Of a stretch of 64,000 bases of DNA, positions 1 to 25,320 are shown piece after piece. The stretch's first letter is position 1. Each line of letters opens with the position of its first letter. Position numbers and translations under genes: made by a program. The stretch is from Silurus meridionalis (lineage: Eukaryota > Chordata > Actinopteri > Siluriformes > Siluridae), in NCBI RefSeq assembly GCF_014805685.1, contig NC_060893.1:9467773-9531772 (forward strand), in the 5' to 3' direction. The notes below the pieces were generated by a model. That model was not told where the DNA came from and searched no databases. It saw only the letters and a list, made by a program, of their open reading frames with translations.

Positions 1-322
1 ATCAAGAAAATTGAAATGTTCAAATGTTTGATCACTTTGACCGATGCAAAAAAAACTTATTGTGTAAGGAAAGCTTGAGGTCCTATTATGTCAGAATATA
101 CCTGTATTGTTAGTACACAATAAGATTTAAATAAAAATGTTTAAATGGATTTAAAAAAGGTTTATCCATAAAAAACAACTTTTTGTGTGGCAAAACATGA
201 AGGTCCACGGGATTATTTGCAGTATATGATCTGTTGACTATAGTTACTTTACATTGTACTACTTCAGAATAAGTGCTATTACATGCAGCACTCTACCCGG
301 TGACCTTCGTTTTATCGTTTAG

Positions 323-12560
<12,238 letters not shown>

Positions 12561-13230
12561 AGCTAAAATAAAAAATGAACACAGCTCCCACTTAAAGTCT
12601 TTAAGGTCATAGGATGGAGTGGAAAGAACCCAGTTTTTCCAGATGTACAAAGTGCAATGTTTTTGTTTATTCTTAATTGAAGTATTTCTAAGTATTACGT
12701 GGCAGAATAAAAGATAAATGGCCTTTGATCGCTGACCACGAATTAGAAATATACAGTGTGAACATTGTTGGTCAGATTTATATTTTTTCCTTCAAATGCA
12801 CTTAGGACTGGAACTGACTGTGATCTGCTTCTCGGAAAATCTTCATGTCATCATTTTTTTCTGCATTGTATACAGATTTTGTCAGATAACTGTCAGGTGA
12901 GCAGGTTTGGCAGCTGTAACTAGTTAATGGATGAGACCTTGTTTTTTATTTTAGTATTTTAATATAGCAACTGTTTTGAAATCTTAAAGCTTATTTGGAT
13001 TTTTAATCAAGAATCATTTTTGACTATTTCCTTTTGCAAATTTGATTAGAAACGTCTTTCAGGACTCTTCATGGCAATGTATAAAGTGAAGGTGCTTATG
13101 TAACAGGTTCTACATTGAAGTAGGTCTGTTGCTAGGTTTTCAACAGTGACCGTTTTACAATTATTACATATTGCACAGCTAGGAAAATATTTTCATACGA
13201 ATGTAACATATGGAGAAATAAATATTGTGT
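12561..13230 (+). other. WASHC4 3' UTR with two candidate poly(A) signals
   Basis: Sequence after the WASHC4 stop has no coding signal. An AATAAA hexamer at 12706-12711 would give a short 3' UTR of about 170 nt. A second AATAAA near 13213 would give about 670 nt. Which is used cannot be told from sequence alone. Confidence 0.5.
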
Positions 13231-13910
13231 TGAGCAGTGTGAAAATGTGAGAAATTGTTTAGAAAGGAAATAAGCTTTCTGGACAACAAATTGGTTGCAT
13301 CCATCAACCAAAAGTCTATTAGTTCTATGTAAATTTCATACCCAGTTGAATGTAATGTATTTCGGGCTACATGTCCAACTTCTACTCATTGCAGGATGAC
13401 AATTTTATTGTGTGTATAGCCAAATCTGTGTGCAGTTGATCAGGGCATGTTGGTACACTGGGGCATGCTAACTGCCCTACAATATCACCAGAAATTAAAT
13501 TTATAATACACTTTTATGTTTATCTGTCACCCTATCCGTTCACTAGTTTACACACCCAGTCAGTAAAAGAGATCAAATTAATAGTAACTCATGGTGGCAG
13601 AGTGGCGAGGGGAATCCTGCTCATATATTGGGAAAGAGTTGACGTGCTTTTTTGTCCACTGCACTTAAATTCATGAAAATGTAGCAAACCAATGTATTTA
13701 GTACCTGATGTCCATGCTGCCTAATCTGTATAAATGTGTGTAACAGCATCTTTTTTTTTTTTTTCTTTCTTCTGTCAAATCTTATGTCAACATGGAGGCT
13801 CTGTGAGGAAACTCTAATGCACTGTATTCAAATCAAACTGCACAGGAATGATTCATGGTTGGATTTTTTTTTTAAACATTCTAGCTGAATGTTGATTCTA
13901 TCCATTTATT

Positions 13911-13973
<63 letters not shown>

Positions 13974-13992
13974 TGAAGTCTATGAAGTGATA

Positions 13993-14046
<54 letters not shown>

Positions 14047-14442
14047 ATAAATTGTGTGGAAAACTAATTAATTTTGAAACTAATTACTATTACATGTAAT
14101 GCATAAATAAAATACATATTTCTTGGAATACAATGTCTCAAGATGTTTTTTAAAGGGCCCTACGGCAAGATATTCTCTTGACCACATGCATTAATGCGCT
14201 CCAATTTATTTGAAGAAACTATATGAAATTTGATATTCCAAACAGTCACAAAGTATTTGATCAGTTGTGGGAACGTTGCAGCCTTGTTTTAGTCATCATA
14301 GCATGTGCATGTTTCATGCAGAAGCTGAAGTGATCTTTCTCAGTCTTAGTTCAGACTAATTGTCAATCTTTCCTTGCTTGTCTTTATAAACCTCGACCCC
14401 CTCCCACAGAGAGACAAACACTGTTTCAGGAAAGCCGTTCTG
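13231..14442. other. Spacer between convergent WASHC4 and CNOT2
   Basis: Apart from the (AT)n block and poly-T runs, I see no gene, RNA or recognisable transposon here. Confidence 0.5.
13915..14044. repeat. Two long (AT)n tracts split by a 28-bp spacer
   Basis: Alternating AT runs from 13915 to 13970 and from 13999 to 14044, with TATCCAT on the left flank and ATGGATA on the right flank. The block sits between the convergent 3' ends of WASHC4 and CNOT2 and could extrude as a cruciform. Confidence 0.85.
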
Positions 14443-15787
14443 CTTTATTACAAAGGAAAGAAAGACGTGTTCAACGTTTTCAGAAAATACAAGACTGGTC
14501 TGTTTTTTTTTTTTTTGTTAGCAGTATTACCAATTTTCCTTTTCCTATGAAATGCTTCTATTCAAACAGCTGCATGTGAAATGTTTCCACCTTCTCATTT
14601 GGGATCTTGGGGTATAGATATCCTTACTTCAGAAAAATCTGGCCTTCCATATTTTTTTTTTTTTTTGGAGTATTTATCTTGGTCATAAGTGCACAGGGCA
14701 ACAAGTGTGAGGCCCTGTCTGGCAGCTCAATATTATTAACACTATTTTTTTTTTTGTTGTTTGTTTGTTTGTTTCTAACACATAATGCCACCACTGCTCA
14801 CCTCCTAAAAATGAGGCTGAGCAAAGAATAATTACCTTTTTCCAAAATAGACGTCATGTATATATATATATAGATACAGCTATCTATATATATAATATAT
14901 ACACATTCGTACATACATATCTTTATTCATGTGATGTCCAAAAAAATAAAAAAAAAATGTACACATTTATTACAAAATCGTAACAAAGACTGAGAAGTGT
15001 TTAATCTGGAACAATGTAGCTTAGTCATAACCTCCTGGGTGAGGATGGTCCACAAGCTGTTCCCACAATGGTCACTAAAACAGTCTGATTTGTAATTATT
15101 GGAGTTAGGCAGAGAAAACCTGATTGGGTGTAGGATCGAATGCATGGTTATGATGATGGATCAAAGGAATGTTCTGGAGGAAAAAGTGGAAAAAAAACAA
15201 GGCTAAAGGACAAGAGAAAGATTCCATGATGTTAACAGAGGTTGTGTATCCTTCCAGAGAAAAACAGGAGAAGAGCATTTTTCCACATAAAAAAGCACAA
15301 AACAATTTTTGTGTTCTTTTATTACTAAATAGTGCAACAATGAACATTGCATTTTTCTTCCGCCCTTTTGTATTCACATGTATTGGATTGATTTTTGTGT
15401 CTGTCCTGTTTACTAACATGGTACGTTTCGGAAAACGAAACGTAGCCTTTTTGTCGTACTGCAAGTCAGTTCTCCTGCCAGAGACCAAACAGGCTTTTGA
15501 TCTGAGGCGTAAACAAAATACAGACTGGTGCTCAAAATGAATAGGAAGAAAAGAAAGAGGGTATGAGAATATTTAAAAACAGTGTAAGGGTGTGTTTGTG
15601 TGTGTCATTTTGGGCAGCACATTATTGGTAAGGCATGGTGTCTCCCCCTCACTGGTTAAGGTAGAGACCCCCTGCCCTCCTCCTGCAGTCCTTGTCCAGA
15701 CAGGTGAGGAATAAAAGCAGATTGTGGTTGGCCAAGTCTAGTGCTGAGGTCTGTTCCTGCAGCTCAGAGAGCCTGAGCACCTCCGGT
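14443..15787 (-). other. CNOT2 3' UTR (inferred extent)
   Basis: Lies directly downstream of the CNOT2 stop on the minus strand. Candidate AATAAA signals on that strand correspond to TTTATT at about 14444, 14921 and 14966. The open frames on either strand between 15105 and 15540 overlap one another, resemble nothing and are taken as chance frames. Confidence 0.5.
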
Positions 15788-18700
15788 TCAGAAGGCCTGC
15801 TGTGCCGGGTTGTAGTTGAAGGTGGTTGGTACATGAGGACGCTCCTCAAGCTTGTCATATTCAAGATGAAACTCCTTAAAATGTGAGTAGAGTAGAAAGT
15901 CTTAATTAGTATTATTTGCACCAATTAAGGGATACTATTTGAAAGGTTTACAGCTGGGTTCTGATTCTGCAAATGAGCTTGTTCTGATGAGTAGCCACAG
16001 AGGAACACAATGAATAATAGGAGCGGGGGATATAATACTATAAAAAATAAAACCCTAAAAGCACTGTGACCACAGATGACTACCCAAGATAAAGCTTCGA
16101 TTTTTACCTTTTTGGGTCTTCAGTTTACTTACACAACCATACTGCTAAATATGGGCATGTGAAATGTCATACAATAATGCAGCACAAGTGATGTGTTGCT
16201 CTTAGACTTCTTTAAATTTATAGCATCATTATGGTGTGCAGTAAATTATTTGCTATAGGATATGAATTTCTAGGTTTGAACTAGTTCACCTTTGTATCTT
16301 CTTCCGGCTGCTCCCACAGCGGATCATCCATCTCCATACGACCCTGTCCTCTACATCTGCCTCTTTAAAACCAATTACCTGCATGTCTTCCTTCATCACA
16401 TCCATGAACCTCCTTTTTGGACTTCCTCTTTTCCTCCTTCCTGGCGGTTCCATCCTCAGCATTCTCCTACCGATATACCCCATGTCCCTCCTCTGCACAT
16501 GTCCAAACCATCTCTCTCACTTTGTCCCCAAAACATCCTACATGCGCTGTCCCTCAAATAAACTCGTTTCTAATCCTGTCTGTCCTCGTCACTCTTAATG
16601 AAAATCTCATCATCTTCAGCTCGGCTACCTCCAGCTCCACCTCCTGTCTTTTACGCAATGCCACTGTCTCTAAACCATACAACATCGCAGGTCTCACCAC
16701 AGTCCTATAAACTTTCACTCTTGCAGATACTCTTCTATCACAAATCACTTCTGCTATCACTCTTCTCCACCCACTCCACTCTGCCTGCACTCTTTTCTTC
16801 ACTTCTTACATACACTCTTACTTTGCACTGTTGACCCCAGGTACCTAAACACACCCACCTTCACCACCTCTACTCCCTGCAACCGCACCACTCCACTGCT
16901 CTTCCTTTCATTCACACACGTACTCTGTTTTACTGCTACTGACTTTCATTTCCCTTCTCTCCAGCGTGTACCTCCAACCTCTCCAGGCTCTCCTCCACCT
17001 GCTCCCTACTCTCACCACAAATCACATTTCTATATAGTTCTAAAAATACAATTATTTTACCTTAGCAACCTTCCTCCAGTTAAGACAATCAAAGAAGTAG
17101 TATGTCCCCCTCTCATAAGTGTTGGTCTTCAGAGTGGGTTCCATGCCAGGTGCTCTTGTAATCCACACCCGCTCTTCCTTATGGTACCTCCAGTCTCGGT
17201 TAAAGCTGCAACATGGGTATAAAACATAATATTACATCAACACTAAATAATATATGTCGGCTGATAGTTTTGCCTGTAATTGTAACTGACGTGTCATTTC
17301 TTATCTGTTCATGAAACATATGGAGTCATGCATACAGTTCCACAGCAGCCAGAAGCTGTAAGAGATCTCCTCCATTCATGTAGTAGAGGTAAAACAGCAG
17401 GTCCTCCCCATAACGTGCTAGTTTTATTGCAGCAAGCTGTAGATAGACAATGCATGAAAATATTAGTCAAAATAAGAAAATAAATACTCTAGTGACTAAA
17501 ATATGTGCATTAAACATTATATATATATATATATTTTTTTTTTTTACAGCCAGTGGTATAAACATGTGATTTCACATCACACTCACATACCTTGTCCCTT
17601 ATATGAATGTTGGTTAAGTACTCAGAGGGCACATGGAAGTCTGGGGGGGAAAAAAAACACACCAACAATTAATTGAAGCATTTTATTGATATAGAATTAG
17701 ATCCAGCAACAACCAGAGGGAAAAATACTTAAGAAAAGCTTGACTGCAAAGAGAACATACTCTTCTGATTGACTGACTAGTTAAACTAAAAAATTGCTGT
17801 ATACAGTTCTAAAGGAGCAAAGAAACATTGCTAAGAATGCTGAAAAGATATGCACTACAAATAGCTTCTCTGTGTCTTTACTCTTAAAAATGTCAACACT
17901 AACCGATGTCCTGTGGTCGGCATGGTGCAGAAGCCCAAGGAGATGCAAACTTGGGATACAGATTCCTGTTGAAGTAGATTTTAAACATAATGTCAGCAAG
18001 AGACATGCAGAGGAACCATAAAATGCACGAGATGTATAAAAACAAACCAGAGCAATAAAAAGCTTCCTTTAATAGGAGTATGCCAATACACAAACTAATA
18101 TTAGAAGTGCTCAGGACACAGAAATTAAGTGTCATACTCTGGAGAGTTGAGGTTGAGTCCCAGTGTGGTCAGGTCGCTTCCTAACGCCAGATGAACCATT
18201 CCAGGGTCTGTTTCAGCTGCTCGGATGAAGGCTAGCAGTCCGATCATTCCAAACTGATCCGTTACCATTCCTGAGGGAATGTTTGTCACCTTACCTGTAA
18301 AGCAGGGCAATTTTCATGTTTGAATTTATGGTCAGCTAATTTTTGTTAGAGCAAAATATCTGTTTCAAAAACAATAATAATAATATTCACACCTCAACAG
18401 AACACTAAATAAAAAATGCTGACACTTATGAATAACCACATGACCATTGAAGAATTAATGAACCTTTTCACTACTTTACTCTTTTTCATACCCTGGATCT
18501 CTGAACCCCCTATAATGTTTTAGATTCATTAGTAATGAAGTACTTCATGCATGAAATCAGGTCTTTTCTTTATTTATTTTTCCCAGGTGCTTACTGAGGA
18601 CAGGTAAAACAAATGTTTCTTAGAAAAAATTTACTTCCAGGTCTGGTGCATTCAAAAAAGTATCTTTATAATAATTATTTTATTATAATTATTAATTGTA

Positions 18701-21494
18701 TCAAGTGTTTGACAAAAAAACAAAGCTATATAATATAGCTAGAGATTAATGCTAGATAGATGTTCAAGGTTATTAACAACTGGTCACACAGCAACTAGGC
18801 AGCACTCGTAGCTTTATAATCATTTGGCACCCGGAGCTGAAGTCAAACTAAACAATAATGTGCCTACATATGTCCAGCCCTACAGCGTACCTTAACAAAT
18901 TAGAGAAAACACGTTTAGCCTACTTATCCACGGAACTTGCTACAAGGCATTTATAGCTGTTACATCTTGTTTTTGTGACAACTCAAAAAAGGTCAACATA
19001 GTAATGAAAGCTTTTAAATAATTTAGTTTGCATTATAAGAGGAAGTGCACACTGCCACAATATTCAATTACAGCTGCCTTAAGTTCTATTTGTCTGTCTT
19101 AAGGTTCCCGTCTCACAAATCACCCCTATCTGTGTGCACAGTAATTTACTATTTCCATAATGAGTGTGGCAAGTGACCCCGTCACAAATGTCTGGGGTTT
19201 AATTATTGTGCATGACTCGGTTTACCGTTTTAACACTTGGATGGTCGTATAAACTATGAAAATTTCATGAATTAATCTTTTATGTCACTAATGTTGAGAT
19301 CAAATCCCTGAACAGGATTCAGTCAACTAGCAATATATAACTGATGTCATGAAAAAGTTTATAACTAAAAGGATAGCCTTAAAAAATAAAAATTAATAAA
19401 TAGCAAAAAACATTTTCGAGTATATATTCATAAAAGTAAAAAAATGGTGTGTGTAAAATGCGAACATTGTCACGACATCAAGTGGCGTGGCTTTCAGTAG
19501 CAGCTCACCATCAGGCAACACCTGAATCCCCTTTTTCTGCTGGTTGTTATTCTGTGCTGATGTCTTGTCGCCTGGGAACTTGGGGCCATCTGCACTGGAG
19601 CTGCTCTTGGTTGATGAGTTCAAGTTCTGCTGAATGGACAATATTTATTAATAAAAATGACTTGCCTATTCAATCCAGGTAAAAGTATGAAAAGACTGAT
19701 TAACACTGACTGATTTGCTTTCATCTGCACTCAATGTTGGGTCCTTGTAGTTGGGCCCAGGCAGTGCAGGGAAATCCTCATTGTGAATCGAGAAGTCTTG
19801 GGACTGTTCAGTTGATGGCTTTGTGACCATCCCAACTGTGATGAAGAGAACTAAAGTCATAATTTGATAACTTTGACAATAGAAATACTTCAGACTGGAT
19901 TCAAGTCATGAATTATGCATTTCTTGCTTAATTTTACTCGTAGTAGGGAACTAAGCCCTCACCATAGGGAGCCCTTCCAGCCAAGGGGTTATGCAACGGT
20001 GTTGGGTTTCCATTTCCTTCCCTCCGACTTCGGTCTGCTAATGCTGGAAAGTCCGAGAGGTCCAGTCCTGTCACATTTTCACTCCCATCTATAACACACA
20101 CCATATAAAAACATTTTCAGCTTCCAAAATAAAATGAATTAATTATAAAAATGGAGATGTTTAATGTTTAGAACTGTTCCACAAAATAAATATAGATAAA
20201 TTAATAAAAAAAAACATCAAACAAATAATCCAAACTGTTCCACAAATAACTTACCTGTTCCATTAAAGATGTTGTTCATACCAAACCCCTGACTTCGACC
20301 CATTCCAAAACCTGACATACTGAGGAACCATAGACATGCAGTTGTTACTACTGACAATTAAATCTACTTTATAAAATCTACAACCAAACATATATGTGGA
20401 AAAAGGCCATCAATTACACATAGATTTCCAAATAAGATACAAAAGCACCCAGATTTATTGTTCTTTATGGGACTGGTTACTTAACAGTGCTGCCCTGTCC
20501 GGCATGTTTCTTACCTGTTGATGGTGAAGGGCTGGCGTGCCGGCTGCTGCTTTGGCATGCAGATGATGCTGGGCGAGCTGCGGTTAGGGCTGCCAAGGCC
20601 TGAGCTTCCCATACTGTTTGTCCTGCCACTCAGACTCATGCCCTGGCCCACTTGCGAGTGATTCATCATGTTCCTGGAGTTCATAGGCAGAATGCCCCTG
20701 TGCAGCAGAATATATGGGAAGTTTATTATGTGCTTATTCAAAACATTCTCTTGGACGAAGTTTATACTCAAATAAAGCAGGTGTACCTGTTTGGCGAAGG
20801 CGGAGTATGGAGAGACATGGTTGGGACCCCCGTTGTTGGGGTGCTATGGCTCGGTAACTGAGTACCTTGTGTTAAACTGCGGTTTAACTGAGGGTTGTTG
20901 TTGCTCATGCTTCTTATTGAGAAGCCTAGTGCACCTTTATTTAAAAAAAAAAACACAAACAAAAAAAAGTACTTGTTTAAGTATGGATGACCCAGTACAT
21001 CGTTTTAATAATGACTAAAGACGTGGTCTTCTTTAATTAAAACAATGTACTTACTTTGAGGACCATACAAACTTGCACCAAGCTGCGACAATTGACCTGA
21101 CGATGACGGCGAAGGAGATGCCAGCATCTGAACGAAAGGGGGGAAGAGGGGGTTTTCAGTTTCCCTTCTCCATTTTACATCTTGTTTCTCAAAAATATAT
21201 TATGAAACACATCAGTCTATTTTAACAATATACCCAGAAAAATAGAAAGAAAGAGAGAAAAAAAAAAAAAACTATATCAAATTGTAATTGATATTCCTGG
21301 TAGTCTATGGTGATCTTGATCATCTGATTAACTGTGGGCAACATGTTAATAACACAAAGAAACTTTGTACTTACATCTTTCTCCGATCGATGAGGGAACA
21401 TCGACGGCTGGCTATAGTATATATCATCAGGGTAGTCGCTTTCGCCCCCCTCTACAAACTTCTTTCTCGTGGCACTGAACATACCGTTCGTCAC
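15788..21494 (-). CDS. cnot2: CCR4-NOT transcription complex subunit 2, 14 coding exons
   Basis: CNOT2 links CNOT3 to the CNOT1 scaffold of the CCR4-NOT deadenylase, which shortens mRNA poly(A) tails and represses transcription. Coding exons in transcript order: 21375-21494, 21055-21127, 20787-20934, 20515-20697, 20255-20319, 19963-20088, 19711-19835, 19509-19626, 18138-18294, 17904-17965, 17591-17640, 17336-17436, 17061-17205, 15788-15874. They sum to 1560 nt, 519 residues plus stop; the human protein is 540. Recognisable blocks are MFPHRSEKD, SSPSIICMPKQQP, DFSIHNEDFPALPG, the LGSDLTTLGLNLNSPE segment and the C-terminal NOT-box from about residue 400 to the end, finishing YNPAQQAF. The first exon here begins with GTG (Val) right after an AG acceptor, so an upstream coding exon is expected (MVRTDG... 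in mammals); I could not find it. If it is absent, translation could begin at the internal Met at 21480-21482. Confidence 0.95.
16290..17035 (-). mobile_element. RTE-type LINE fragment in last CNOT2 intron
   Basis: The minus strand encodes pieces of the 3' end of a non-LTR retrotransposon reverse transcriptase: KVYRTVVRPAMLYGLE, then RVTRTDRIRNEFI, then GRRMLRMEPPGRRKRGSPKR. These are typical of RTE-like elements. Frames are broken and the 5' end is lost. The 3' edge carries the GCTGCTCCCACAGCGGATCA phrase also seen at 27460 and 61620. It is in the same orientation as CNOT2. Confidence 0.8.
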
Positions 21495-21512
21495 CTATTT
21501 TTAACAACAACA

Positions 21513-22425
21513 AAAAAAATTAATAAATAAAACAGTGAGACAGATTAAACCAAAAGCAAAGAACTTCCATATCCATGTTAGGTTTTCTTGTTTTTTTTAC
21601 ATTTCTCTCACACCAAAACACATATTAGTAACAGGGATTAATACAAGAGTTTCTGGTTTGGTTCTGTTCTGAGGGGAACCTAAAACCTGGGAAATGCACG
21701 TAAATAAGTGAACACAGCTCCCATTTCTTAGACACTGACTCTTCGCCAACTTTCCCTCCAATATTTGTGTTATAATAAACAAGTTGTAAAGGAGTTTCAC
21801 ATTCAGCACTGACAGATAGATTTTTTTCCCCTCTTAGGAAGCAGCAGGTGCCTGAAAGACAAGTAGAAGACTTTCCTTATGCATACACCAGAACTAGCTG
21901 AACAGCCTAACCTGGGAACCTTATACGCGTTTTTAAACACTTCAAACAATAATACAAATAAATACAAACAAAAAATTAATAAATAAAACAGTGAGACAGA
22001 TTAAACCAAAAGCAAAGAACTTCCATATCCATGTTAGGTTTTCTTGTTTTTTTTACATTTCTCTCACACCAAAACACATATTAGTAACAGGGATTAATAC
22101 AAGAGTTTCTGGTTTGGTTCTGTTCTGAGGGGAACCTAAAACCTGGGAAATGCACGTAAATAAGTGAACACAGCTCCCATTTCTTAGACACTGACTCTTC
22201 GCCAACTTTCCCTCCAATATTTGTGTTATAATAAACAAGTTGTAAAGGAGTTTCACATTCAGCACTGACAGATAGATTTTTTTCCCCTCTTAGGAAGCAG
22301 CAGGTGCCTGAAAGACAAGTAGAAGACTTTCCTTATGCATACACCAGAACTAGCTGAACAGCCTAACCCGGGAACCTTATACGCGTTTTTTAAACACTTC
22401 AAACAATAATACAAATAAATACAAA
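21513..22425. repeat. 456-bp tandem duplication in CNOT2 5' intron
   Basis: Copy 1 (about 21513-21968) and copy 2 (about 21969-22425) line up with a constant offset of 456 bp. The only differences I noticed are one T/C change (CCTGGGAACC versus CCCGGGAACC) and one extra T in a T run. The edge of copy 1 reaches to within about 20 bp of the acceptor of the first identified CNOT2 exon. The identical 70-codon frames in each copy are by-products. Confidence 0.95.
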
Positions 22426-22479
22426 CAAAAAAATTAATAAAAATAAGTTACCTTACTAGCAACCTATTTATTATCCCTG

Positions 22480-23300
22480 TGTTGTACTGAAGTGAAACGT
22501 GTCTAAAACACGTCTCTTCACTTGCGTTCCCTGGCTCTAATAGCCGGTAAGGGCTGCAGGGAATGGATAAGCTAGCTAACGTCAGCTAATTAAATAGACA
22601 GCGGTGTTGTTAGCCAGCTGATGCTAAATGTTGTTAGCCGACTTTTCCCTCGAGCTAAAGTTTGCTTAAAGGTGTGTGGGGGGGAGCGTAAGGGAAACGG
22701 CTGATCCTAACCCCGGCACCGGGTCTGGTACTGCAGCAAGGCTGCCTTCAGGGCTGTACCGTGTGCACCGCGACTCCGCTTCCTTCACTTATTTATTGGA
22801 TAAGGCTGCTAGCCTGGTGTTAGCCGTGCAGCTAACAAAGTGGCTTTTCGGTGAAGACGGGCAGGAGTTTAGGCCTGCTAAATATCCGCTCTAACCGAGG
22901 CCTCCATCTCTCACACTATATCCCCGAGCAGCACGCTCCTGTACTCAACTCGTAGTCCTACACAGCGCCTCGGCCCTGCTAGAGCGCTGTACTCATATTA
23001 TTTAGGACGGTAGAACGCGGCTCGGGGCTTCTCTATAAACACTTAGCCCGCGAGCTAAATGCTAACGCGGCTAGCCCAGACAAAAACAAGAGCCGTGCGA
23101 GCCCGTGTGCAGAGCGCGCTATCTGTCCCCACGCAGCGCCCGTGCAACTATTAAAAGGTCGAAAACTACGAGCCGGGCTTTATTTTGGTCTGTGTTTCAT
23201 TGCCCTGGAGTGTGTTTTTTCTTATGCTCAGAAAGACAGAATTCACTAACCGCATTAATTTCCCCTCTGCTCGTAGATCCAAGATGGCTGTGTATCCTGC
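22480..23300 (-). promoter_or_regulatory. CNOT2 CpG-rich promoter and probable non-coding first exon
   Basis: Composition changes abruptly from AT-rich to CpG-rich, with many CG dinucleotides between 22700 and 23170. A YY1-type element CCAAGATGGCTG lies at 23279-23290, a common feature near start sites of housekeeping genes. The minus strand below it has plausible 5' UTR and splice-donor sequence near 23250. The exact start site cannot be read from sequence. Confidence 0.6.
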
Positions 23301-25320
23301 AGCTGGGAATGCTGGGTGAATAGCCTTTACCCTCTGACCCCATCCTGACCTCGAGCCTATCATTTTAGGCCTGAAAATGGGTTCATAGGATTCATTTTTG
23401 CTGGTGGGAACATGGCTGATCATCACCTATATTATTATTATTTCATTCTGGATGATATTTTGTTGCCAGTGTCAGATTAAGGCCTTGTGCAAAATGAGTG
23501 CCTAAGATTAGGCAACAGGAATAATGTAAAACAGCACAGTTTCTTTTTCACTTTAGTTTTTGTTGTTTAGAAATTTGCCTAATTGCCAAAACTATCATTA
23601 TGAGTGCTATTTTTTTGCACCACAGACCAGTTTTGCACAAAACTATTCCCACTAACCCACTAAACTAATCCAAAGACTATTTTATATTACTATATTATAT
23701 TACTATTATACATATATAATTTAATTATTAATTTAATTACAGATATGAGGAAAATTTAACTAAACTCACCATAATGCAGACACAGTGGGAGCTTAATTTA
23801 TCAATGCATAGAAAACATCTGCAAATGAAACAAGTGTGGGAAATTGGCATAGGTGGAAGTGATCACCTTTCAAGATATGCAAAAGGGGAAATTAGCATTA
23901 TTTCTGTGCCACCTAGTACCAAATGATCAGTGCCCGTGGTTGGGAACCTCTGCATTAACAACTGTAAGTGGTCTACCTTGGTCTTTAAAGGCCTATTATA
24001 TAGCTAACATATTTGTAATGAAATTACTAGGTAAGGATATACAATACATGTGCTAATGATTTATTAAAACGTTTAATGATACCACCCCAGCAACATTTTG
24101 GTATCTATTATTTTTGAGTGTTCTCCATGCTTTAACACACACACATGCACACACACATGCACACACGCACACAGGGCTGAAGGAGAAGAATATAAGTTCA
24201 ATGTTGCTTTCTCTCTATGTTATTACTGCGGGTTAACCACAATACTACATAGTTATGTTATACACAAGCTTATAGATAAGATTAGGATTATAAGGTAACT
24301 ATTGCTATATAGATGCCTGCATGGAACCGATCAGAAACTGAACTGTCTGACAATGTACTTATACTTATGTAACTGTCAATATAGTTTATGCTTTTTAATA
24401 GTTCTATTTAAACCAACCTCAACTGAGATTTGGAATCAAAACAAAAACATAATACTTTAATTTGTAAACATTTTACTTAAATAATTACAACATTATAATT
24501 TTCACAAAGTCATGCTATTAACATCAAATTATTAAAAGAAAAGCACTTTCATAATATTAAAACCTACATATTGTGATAATTAAACTCATGTATATAGGTT
24601 TATGCCTAATATAAAAAATGAGCTTGTTCCTTTCCTAATCTCCTCAATATTTCTTATGTTTTGTTAAAACCATCAAACACTGTTAGTTGTGGGAACATTT
24701 GATTAATTGAATGCCACGTAATTAAGATAAGATATACCTTTATTCGTCCCACAGTGGGGAAATTTCTTAAATTATAATTATTGTTTGTTGTGGGTCAGAG
24801 GCCTAGATAAATGATTTGGTTCACTTCACATTCCTTAAACACTGCATACTTTACTTATCAGAGCACTGCTATTAGTGCTCACAGCTCGGAATTCATGTAA
24901 CATGCATGAGGAGGGGCAAGCTGAGTATCATCTTTGGCACTCACAAGAATCAGCAAGCTCAGAGCAAGGCACAGGGAGTGCAGAGTGCACGGCAAGAAAA
25001 ACCTTCACACTCTTCTGGGGAAAAAGATTAAATCATCAGGAAGAGAGACTCGTACAAATCTTCAAAAAAAGGAACTTTCTGCAGCTGTTTAGTAAGTAAT
25101 GTTGCTTATCAGTTTTACCAAATGAGGTATTGTTTAACATTTATTTCAAAGCCTTTTTAGAACCAAAAATGTATACAATCAAATATGTGAAATGCAGAGA
25201 TTCAAGCATTTCTATAGAGTACTCATTATCGACTATAGATGACAAAGGATGATATATTTTTCTATTTCTATTAATAAGCTCATCTGCTTCATGAAAGGAC
25301 CATGACTGTGGACTGGAGTA
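23301..25320. other. CNOT2-LRRC10 head-to-head spacer
   Basis: AT-rich DNA between two divergent genes. It contains a short CA microsatellite (24134-24175) and a fragment of a common fish repeat at 24725-24770 (ATACCTTTATTCGTCCCACA). The last few hundred bases probably hold the LRRC10 5' UTR and promoter, but no single site is distinctive enough to call. Confidence 0.5.

Noticed and set aside
15105..15540. Opposed frames of 127 and 123 codons
   Set aside because: They overlap each other on opposite strands inside the CNOT2 3' UTR and have low-complexity composition.
21597..22265. Two identical 70-codon frames, possible duplicated gene
   Set aside because: They are present only because 456 bp of intron is duplicated; they have no protein similarity or splice context.
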